A DNA stretch of 11,298 nucleotides from Planctomycetaceae bacterium (lineage in GTDB: Bacteria > Planctomycetota > Planctomycetia > Pirellulales > Thermoguttaceae). Below the pieces are notes generated by a model. It was given only the letters and a program-made list of their open reading frames with translations, did not search any database and was not told the origin of the DNA. The stretch is taken from contig JAISJZ010000015.1 in the NCBI GenBank assembly GCA_031261125.1, positions 1 to 11,298 on the forward strand, given 5' to 3'. Shown here in pieces: positions 6,220-11,298 of this stretch (positions are counted from its first letter, which is position 1; each line of letters begins with the position of its first letter). The position numbers and the translations under genes were made by a program.

Positions 6220-6898
6220 ATGTCAACTGGTACGAAATTTGCTTGCTTGCTTGCTAGCCCTCTCATTGTCCTCTAACGCAAACGCCGACTTTGTGCTGAG
6301 CGGGAGCGACACCTTTTCGCCTACCGGCTACCTGCCCGTTAATTATGATGAACCTGACAGTTCAGTACGGGTAGTGCTTGGTCCCTCTAGTGTTAACCAA
6401 AATAAGCAAGGGAGCTACGGCGCAGATGTTAGTGTCCGTGTGATCAGTGAGTTCGGTGATGGTTCAACTCTCTGGTATGGCAGCATAACAGCGAGTAACG
6501 CAGGTAGTGGTTTTGCCCCCGACAAGGCAATCACTATCAATTCGATTACCTCGACGCTTACCCGCGCCGATGGGACGGTAGAGTGGTCGAACATTCTGGT
6601 CGGCGGTTTGGAGAGCGGCTTTTTGTTTGACTATACAGGTGAAACGGCGTACATTCACAGCAATACCAACGTACACGGTTTATCGTTGTGGGACGGTGAT
6701 GTTTTGGACTTTCACATAGATTACACGAAGCTCAAAAATGCAGGTAATCTGACATTGACTCTGGAAGGTGTTATCGGTATCGGCACTATTGGCGGTGATA
6801 TCCCCGATGGTACGACTCCTGAACCGGCGACGATGCTGATTTTCGGAACTGCCGCGGCAATAGGACTGCCGTTGCTGCGCCGCCGGATGAAGAAATAA
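6220..6898 (+). CDS. PEP-CTERM surface/exported protein, frame broken at a TTGC repeat in the signal peptide
   Basis: Most of the protein is read in the frame running 6239-6898 (219 codons). It is rich in Gly, Ser, Thr and Asp and ends with TPEPATMLIFG, a short hydrophobic segment and the basic tail LLRRRMKK. This is the PEP-CTERM sorting signal recognised by exosortase in the inner membrane. The well-placed ATG at 6220 instead reads an 18-residue peptide, MSTGTKFACLLASPLIVL, and stops at 6274-6276. The frame changes within four tandem TTGC units (6239-6254). With three units the ATG would give MSTGTKFACLLALSLSSNANA-DF, a normal signal peptide (basic start, hydrophobic core, cleavage after NANA), and a 224-residue protein. 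The copy here is therefore either switched off by repeat slippage, rescued by +1 ribosomal frameshifting, or a sequence error. The function of the mature domain is not recognised. Confidence 0.8.
6239..6254 (+). repeat. Tetranucleotide repeat (TTGC)x4 in signal-peptide codons
   Basis: Four perfect TTGC units, 16 bases, followed by one more T. They encode the hydrophobic core of the signal peptide of the PEP-CTERM protein. Loss of one unit, or gain of two, puts the ATG at 6220 in frame with the rest of the gene. Tetranucleotide repeats inside coding sequence are the classic substrate for slipped-strand phase variation. Confidence 0.85.
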
Positions 6899-6900
6899 CA

Positions 6901-6917
6901 TTGGTTTGACAAACCAA
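6901..6917. repeat. Short hairpin right after the PEP-CTERM stop codon
   Basis: TTGGTTT and AAACCAA form a perfect 7-pair stem with a three-base loop, two bases after the TAA of the PEP-CTERM gene. No T-run follows on the plus strand. It may act with the larger stem at 6933-6975 in forming or protecting the transcript 3' end. Confidence 0.4.
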
Positions 6918-6924
6918 CGGGCGG

Positions 6925-6975
6925 AAAAACCAACAACGGGACGTTTGGGTGTTATTCACCGAAACGTCCCGTTGT
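6925..6975 (-). terminator. Strong terminator of the pheT-galE-hydrolase operon
   Basis: Perfect 14-base arms at 6933-6946 and 6962-6975, with a further GGTG/CACC pairing (6948-6951 with 6957-6960) around a TTATT loop. On the minus strand the stem is followed by TGG and then five T (6929-6925), as in an intrinsic terminator. The upper arm lies within the last codons of the hydrolase gene, so the stem overlaps coding sequence and the stop codon. On the plus strand the same stem follows the PEP-CTERM gene but lacks a T-run. Confidence 0.7.
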
Positions 6976-7831
6976 ACCATTCACGGGCTTTGCGGCGCAG
7001 CGGAATGTCCCGCAAAATCCACTCCGCCGTATGATTTGAATACGGCAATACTTCCAACACGGCATTAACGGAAAGACCTGTTGACGGTAAATACACTTTC
7101 ACATCGTCCACCGTTTTTTCCTGCGAAACCCAAACGGGACGCTTGCCGATGCGTTTCAAACGGACAAGAGCCGCTGCTCTGTCCGATGCCGGATAGTTCC
7201 ACTTTCTAACGCCGTCAAAATGGCTATGGCAGAAAAAGCCGCTCCACAAAGCGGCAATTTCGTCGTCATTCAAACCGATGAAACCGCAAGCGATTGCCCC
7301 GCGGGAAAAACCGGCGAGAATCACTTTGTTTGAATCACCGCCGAACCTCCCGCAAACATCGTTCACCGCTGCGATACAGTACCGCTTTGTTTCGTTAACA
7401 TCGCCCCACCAGGTAATGCTGTTCTGCTTTTGTCCGTCTTTGTTTTCGATGAACGGCAGACAAACCCAGATTGCTTTTCCTTCGGACAGACCGAAACCGA
7501 GAACGCAGTCCTCGACTTTGCCGGTTGAAATGTCCCGCCCGTTTTTATAATTGCCGTTGCCGGCATATTCAACAATCACCGGCGATTTTCCGCCGGCGTT
7601 CCAATCCTTCGGCAAGAAGAGCGTGTGATAAACGGCGGTGTTTTCCCAGCCGGCGGCAGTACAGCATACCCGTTTTCCGGCGGCAGGTTCACCGCCGGAA
7701 ATACCGGGAATCATTATGTCCGGCGGAATATCGTACAACGTTTGCTCTTCGGCGCATAACAGCGGCACCGAAAAAAACAGGAACGTTAAAATGATGAGCC
7801 GCTGTATCCGTTCGGATGTGTTGTGTGCCAT
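6956..7831 (-). CDS. Exported alpha/beta-hydrolase-fold protein
   Basis: A 291-residue protein with a likely Sec signal peptide: basic RIQR at 8-11, hydrophobic core LIILTFLFFSVPLLCA at 12-27, cleavage near 27. The cysteine there has Leu before it, so a lipoprotein box is unlikely. The mature part has the esterase-like pattern. SPVIVEYAGNG (83-93) is an early strand plus candidate oxyanion loop. GFSRG (174-178) is the nucleophile elbow with Ser176, and His267 in PYSNHTAEW is the candidate catalytic His. The acid may be Asp242 or Asp243. Several Cys (56, 57, 109, 124, 152, 160, 182, 201) suit disulfides outside the cytoplasm. The substrate is unknown. The ATG at 7831 lies inside the end of galE (46-base overlap); a GTG at 7837 is an alternative. 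The gene is the last of the pheT-galE operon. Confidence 0.82.
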   Translation of the reverse strand: MAHNTSERIQRLIILTFLFFSVPLLCAEEQTLYDIPPDIMIPGISGGEPAAGKRVCCTAAGWENTAVYHTLFLPKDWNAGGKSPVIVEYAGNGNYKNGRDISTGKVEDCVLGFGLSEGKAIWVCLPFIENKDGQKQNSITWWGDVNETKRYCIAAVNDVCGRFGGDSNKVILAGFSRGAIACGFIGLNDDEIAALWSGFFCHSHFDGVRKWNYPASDRAAALVRLKRIGKRPVWVSQEKTVDDVKVYLPSTGLSVNAVLEVLPYSNHTAEWILRDIPLRRKAREWYNGTFR

Positions 7832-8799
7832 TTCCACGCTGTTGCAATGACTTCTTCGGTGTCCGTGTGCTGCGGTTTCCAGCCGAGTTCCTTTTGAACC
7901 TTATCGGAATTCGCGTACAGTTTGGCGGGGTCGCCCGGTCGGCGTTCACCGTGAACCGTTGGAATTTTTCCGCCGACAACTTTTTCCGACGCGTCCAAAA
8001 TTTCTTTGACGGAATAACCGCGGCCGATGCCGAGATTATAGAACGTGTTAGCCGCAGCCGCTTGCGGCGCGTTTCCCAATGTTTCGACAGCCAAGATATG
8101 GGCGGCAATCAAATCGTCAACGTGAACGTAATCTCTGATACAGGTACCGTCTTCGGTCGGGTAATCCGTTCCGAAAACCTTAATGTTCGGACGTTTTCCC
8201 ATAGCGGCAAACAGCACCAGCGGAATCAGGTGCGTTTCCGGCTGATGGTCTTCGCCGATGCTTGCGTCCGCACTCGCCCCGGCAACGTTAAAGTACCGGA
8301 ACGCAATGAAACGAAAATCAGGGTCTGCCGCCGCAATGTCCTTCAAGATTTGTTCGACAAACCATTTGGAACGTCCGTAGGGATTGATAGGGTTCTGCGG
8401 CGTTGTTTCGTAAATCGGTACTTCCGCCGGTTCGCCGTAAGTTGCCGCCGTGGAAGAGAATACGAACCGTTTCACACCGGCGCGTTCCATTGCTTCGAGC
8501 AAACTCATTGCCCCGGCGGTGTTGTTCCGGTAATACCGCAGCGGCTTTTCGACCGATTCGCCGACGCTGATAAATGCCGCAAAGTGCATTACCGCTTCGA
8601 TGCGGTGCGTGCGCAGAATCTCTTCGACCTTATTTGTTTCGGCAATGTCCGTTTGATAAAACGGTACGCCGTCCGGCAAGGACTGTTTATGCCCGTAACT
8701 TAAATTGTCGAGAATCACAACGTTATGACCGGCTTTCACAAGTTGCCGGACAGCGTGCGACCCGATATAACCGGCACCGCCGGTAACGAGGATGTTCAT
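7786..8799 (-). CDS. galE: UDP-glucose 4-epimerase
   Basis: Interconverts UDP-glucose and UDP-galactose with bound NAD in the cytoplasm, feeding polysaccharide and glycoconjugate synthesis. The 337 residues match the E. coli GalE length (338). The NAD-binding GGAGYIGSH lies at 7-15, followed by DNLSYGH (31-37), HFAAFISVGESVEKPLRYY (72-90), FSSTAATYGEP (114-124) with Thr117 in place of the catalytic Ser, and YGRSK with Tyr141 and Lys145. Later segments (RYFNVAGA, LIPLV, IRDYVHVDDL, NLGIGRGYSV) are typical of the family. Starting at the ATG at 8799 puts MNILVTGGAGYIGSH at the N-terminus as in homologues; an overlapping GTG at 8811 would add four residues. Eight bases separate it from the pheT stop, so it is probably cotranscribed and coupled. 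Use on UDP-GlcNAc as well cannot be excluded. Confidence 0.95.
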   Translation of the reverse strand: MNILVTGGAGYIGSHAVRQLVKAGHNVVILDNLSYGHKQSLPDGVPFYQTDIAETNKVEEILRTHRIEAVMHFAAFISVGESVEKPLRYYRNNTAGAMSLLEAMERAGVKRFVFSSTAATYGEPAEVPIYETTPQNPINPYGRSKWFVEQILKDIAAADPDFRFIAFRYFNVAGASADASIGEDHQPETHLIPLVLFAAMGKRPNIKVFGTDYPTEDGTCIRDYVHVDDLIAAHILAVETLGNAPQAAAANTFYNLGIGRGYSVKEILDASEKVVGGKIPTVHGERRPGDPAKLYANSDKVQKELGWKPQHTDTEEVIATAWKWHTTHPNGYSGSSF

Positions 8800-8807
8800 C
8801 GTATTGA

Positions 8808-11255
8808 TCACGCCCGCAGCGCAACCCCTTTTTCTTTAATGAATGTTAAAAATTCCTTGTGGAATCCGTCAATTTCATCGCCGGTGAGCGTTCTGTCCGT
8901 TCTGCCTATCCAGAACCGGAACGAATAACTTGCCGTACCTTTTTCGAGTCCTTTGCCCTTGTAGGAAACGAGAAATTCCCGTTTGACGATGAGCGGACTT
9001 TCAAACGAGTTGACAATGTTTTCCAAATTTTCAAAGCCGTCGGCAACGTTCCAAACGAGTGAAAAATCCTGCCACGACAGCGGATAGCGCGGCGGTTCGG
9101 CAAACGCCACTTCGGGATACAGCAAGCCGTTCACTTTGTCCAATTCGATTTCAAACCAAATGATTTGTCCGCCTTCGGGACAGAACTTTTGCATCAGCGG
9201 CTTGTCTATCATCCCCAAAGAGCCGGCGGCGGTATTGCCGGTTTCCACGGCAACGAAATGACCGGGCGTTTGCCAAGGAGCGGAGACGGCACCATCCCGC
9301 TCGTGAAACGATGCTGTCAGTCCGAGGACTTTGAAAACGTCTTCGACCGCGGATTTAACCGAAAGATAAAAATCCTCCGGCAAACCGTTTTGCTGAAATG
9401 CAACGCCGGCGAGTGTTAAAAACTCACAGGGCAATCCCTTCCGGCCGGCGGGGTTAAATCTTCGACCGATTTCAAACAAGCGGAACGAATCGCGGAACGG
9501 CCGGTTTTTTGGAACGAGTGAAAGCAGCGTCGGAATTAACGTTGTTCTTAACTGTCCCGTTTCGGGTGTTGTCGGGTTTGCCAGCGCGAGCGTTTCGCCG
9601 GGTTCAAAGTCAATCTGTTTCAGAAAATTATCGTTGAACCAGATGTAATTATGGACTTCCAAAAAACGGTGTCCGCCGGTCAAAATCTTTTTGATTTTGT
9701 GCGGCAGTTTTAATGATTTTTCGATATACAGCGGACGCATCGGTACGGCAGGCATTACCGGCGGAATGTTATCGTATCCGTAAATCCGCAGCACTTCTTC
9801 GACGATGTCTTCGGGAATTGAAATGTCTTTTTCACTGCGGAAATTAGGGATACCGGCTTTCAGCCGGTTCCCTTCGGAAGACGTGTTATACGCCGCTTCA
9901 AAGCCGAGCGAATGTAAAATTGACAGGATTTTTTCTTTCGGCAAGTTGATACCTGCGAGCGTTTCCAAGCGTTCGGCGGGGATTTCGATGTACCGCGTTT
10001 TTTCTTTCAAATCGCCGTCATAAGTGAAACGGCTCAATATGTCGAGACCGGCACCGGCATCCTGAATAAGTTGCAGGATTCGACCAGCGGCAACTTTTAC
10101 AGAGAACGGCGGCTGCGTTTTTTCGTACCGCTGCGACGCGTCCGTGCGTAAGTCCAACCGGCTGGCGGTTTTACGGATTCTCGCCGCTTTGAAGTTGGCA
10201 CATTCCAAAAGCATTTTTTTTGTTGACCCGGAGATTTCCGTTTCGAGTCCGCCCATTACGCCGGCAAGAGCAACGGGACGGTAATGAGCAGCAACGGTTC
10301 CGCTGTTTTGCGAACCCCAAATGAGTAAATCATCAGGATTCAATTTCCGTTTCTGTCCGTCCAAGGTTTCAAATTCACAATTCGGGGGCAAGCCCCCGGC
10401 ACGGACGGTCGAAACTTTAATGCCGCCGAGTTTATCCGCGTCGAAAGCGTGCGTCGGCTGCGCAACTTCCCACGCCGCGTAATTCGTTACATCAACGAGA
10501 AGATTATGCGACTTCAAGCCGAGAGCGTGCAAACGGCGTTGAATGAACAGCGGCGACGGCACCGCCCCGTGCGTGTTGAACTCAATGCAGGCATAGACCG
10601 GACAATTTTCGTAATCTTCGTTTTTCAGCGGATGCTTCGGCAGATGGTCAAACTGTGATAAGTCCAAGAGCGGAAGCGGTTTCAGCGGACGTTCAAACAC
10701 GGCGGAAAATTCACGGGCAAAGCCGTAGTGTCCCCAAAGGTCGGGACGGTGCGTCAAACTTTTATTGTCAATTTCAATCAGGGTATCCGTTTCGGGGATA
10801 TAACCGCTTAATAAAGAGCCGGCAGCGATGCTGCCGGGTATTTCCAGTAAAATTTCGTGCCAGTGGCTCATTCCCAATTCGGCGGCGGAACAGAGAATTC
10901 CTTCGGACGGTTTGCCGTGTTTTTCGCCGGCTTCTACGACGGCGGGACAAGCCGCTGTTGTTAACACCGTTGTCCCCGCAGGGGCAAATGCTGCCTTCAA
11001 ACCAACACGGACGTTCGGCGCACCGCAAACGGTCTTGTACGTTTTCTTGCCGCAGTTCACTTCGCAGAACGTTAACTTGTCCGTCAATTTTTCGGTCTTG
11101 ACAACTTCGCCGGCGAGAACGTTTTTAATGCAGCGGCGGATTTCTTTGATACCTTCGACTTCGGCAGTTGAAAGCGTTAAACGGCTGACAATATGGTCAA
11201 CGCTCAAGCCGGAAAGGTCAACGAAATCGGAAATCCAATCAAGAGAAACGAGCAT
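8808..11255 (-). CDS. pheT: Phenylalanine-tRNA ligase beta subunit
   Basis: The beta chain of the alpha2-beta2 enzyme that charges tRNA-Phe in the cytoplasm. The 815 residues are close to the usual bacterial length (about 795). Domains in order: N-terminal MLVSLDWISDFVDL, OB-fold tRNA-binding region about 40-150 (VCGAPNVRVG, CSAAELGMS), DNKSLTHRPDLWGHYG at 163-178, the B3/4 editing domain about 215-380 (VDVTNYAAWEVAQPTHAFD near 254-272), B5 about 410-490, the catalytic-core-like fold about 500-715, and a C-terminal anticodon-binding FDX-ACB domain ending in GRTDRTLTGDEIDGFH. The ATG at 11255 gives the standard N-terminus; an AGG sits directly before it, too close for a normal Shine-Dalgarno site. 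The alpha gene pheS would be expected upstream, but at least the 43 bases to the window edge are non-coding. Its transcript seems to continue into galE and the hydrolase gene. Confidence 0.96.
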   Translation of the reverse strand: MLVSLDWISDFVDLSGLSVDHIVSRLTLSTAEVEGIKEIRRCIKNVLAGEVVKTEKLTDKLTFCEVNCGKKTYKTVCGAPNVRVGLKAAFAPAGTTVLTTAACPAVVEAGEKHGKPSEGILCSAAELGMSHWHEILLEIPGSIAAGSLLSGYIPETDTLIEIDNKSLTHRPDLWGHYGFAREFSAVFERPLKPLPLLDLSQFDHLPKHPLKNEDYENCPVYACIEFNTHGAVPSPLFIQRRLHALGLKSHNLLVDVTNYAAWEVAQPTHAFDADKLGGIKVSTVRAGGLPPNCEFETLDGQKRKLNPDDLLIWGSQNSGTVAAHYRPVALAGVMGGLETEISGSTKKMLLECANFKAARIRKTASRLDLRTDASQRYEKTQPPFSVKVAAGRILQLIQDAGAGLDILSRFTYDGDLKEKTRYIEIPAERLETLAGINLPKEKILSILHSLGFEAAYNTSSEGNRLKAGIPNFRSEKDISIPEDIVEEVLRIYGYDNIPPVMPAVPMRPLYIEKSLKLPHKIKKILTGGHRFLEVHNYIWFNDNFLKQIDFEPGETLALANPTTPETGQLRTTLIPTLLSLVPKNRPFRDSFRLFEIGRRFNPAGRKGLPCEFLTLAGVAFQQNGLPEDFYLSVKSAVEDVFKVLGLTASFHERDGAVSAPWQTPGHFVAVETGNTAAGSLGMIDKPLMQKFCPEGGQIIWFEIELDKVNGLLYPEVAFAEPPRYPLSWQDFSLVWNVADGFENLENIVNSFESPLIVKREFLVSYKGKGLEKGTASYSFRFWIGRTDRTLTGDEIDGFHKEFLTFIKEKGVALRA

Positions 11256-11256
11256 C

Positions 11257-11291
11257 CTAATTGATAACTAATAATGAATAATGGATAATTA
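11257..11291 (-). repeat. AT-rich heptamer tandem repeat in the pheT leader
   Basis: Five consecutive 7-base units on the plus strand: CTAATTG, ATAACTA, ATAATGA, ATAATGG, ATAATTA. The array begins two bases from the pheT ATG and may continue past the window edge. An inverted repeat, TTGATAA (11261-11267) and TTATCAA (11289-11295), spans most of it. Its role is unknown; it could hold promoter elements or be a slippage-prone spacer. Confidence 0.55.
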
Positions 11292-11298
11292 TCAAGCA

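Noticed and set aside
5973..6257. Open frame of 94 codons across the gap before the PEP-CTERM gene
   Set aside because: Starts with TTG without a ribosome binding site, crosses the sigma-54 promoter and leader, and ends by chance within the TTGC repeat region. The hydrophobic stretch in it is explained by T-rich DNA.
6220..6260. Programmed +1 ribosomal frameshift as the main explanation of the broken PEP-CTERM frame
   Set aside because: Possible at TTT-G, but no stop codon or stimulator sits at the shift site as in prfB. The exact 4-base repeat gives a simpler explanation. Kept only as an alternative.
7816..8703. Long plus-strand open frame of 295 codons opposite galE
   Set aside because: It lies antisense to the clear galE frame, has low-complexity basic composition and no family motifs or ribosome binding site. 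It is a by-product of galE codon use.
10655..11101. Plus-strand open frame of 148 codons opposite pheT
   Set aside because: Antisense to conserved pheT domains; Arg- and Ser-rich with no recognisable motif.

Overview
The window looks like chromosomal DNA from a PVC-superphylum bacterium, most likely a planctomycete. The support is indirect. There is a PEP-CTERM surface protein with the compact tail typical of that group. PurA carries GDEAKGK in place of the usual GDEGKGK. Shine-Dalgarno sites are sparse, and base composition is moderate. No rRNA, tRNA, insertion sequence, phage gene or CRISPR array is visible.

Left part (1-5883). A plus-strand protein with an alpha/alpha-toroid-like domain runs in from the left edge. 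It ends three bases from the stop codon of the convergent gene purA (minus strand, last common step to AMP). purA and the plus-strand SIS gene diverge from a compact bidirectional promoter at 3107-3172, whose two -35 boxes are the outer arms of a 20-bp near-palindrome. The SIS (GmhA-like phosphosugar isomerase) gene is followed after one base by a 701-residue radical SAM protein with a B12-binding-type N-terminal fold. The two appear translationally coupled.

Middle part (5884-6975). A 336-base gap carries a strong candidate stem-loop, three TTGCAAAAT repeats, a near-perfect sigma-54 promoter and a small palindrome just after the predicted start of transcription. These lead to a PEP-CTERM protein gene. 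The start codon with the good ribosome binding site is out of frame with the rest of the protein. The frame is broken exactly at four tandem TTGC units inside the signal-peptide codons, and removing one unit restores a normal signal peptide. This is the most notable item in the window: a candidate slipped-strand on/off switch, here in the OFF state, for an exported protein.

Right part (6933-11298). Three minus-strand genes are packed head to tail as a probable operon: pheT (Phe-tRNA synthetase beta chain), galE (UDP-glucose 4-epimerase) and an exported alpha/beta hydrolase. pheT and galE are separated by 8 bases, and galE and the hydrolase overlap. The operon ends in a 14-bp-stem terminator that overlaps the last codons of the hydrolase. 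A five-copy AT-rich heptamer repeat lies directly before pheT.

Taken together, the window mixes housekeeping genes (purA, pheT) with sugar-nucleotide and phosphosugar enzymes (galE, SIS) and secreted or surface proteins. This would suit a cell that builds extracellular glycans and sorted surface proteins, but that link is inferred from proximity only.
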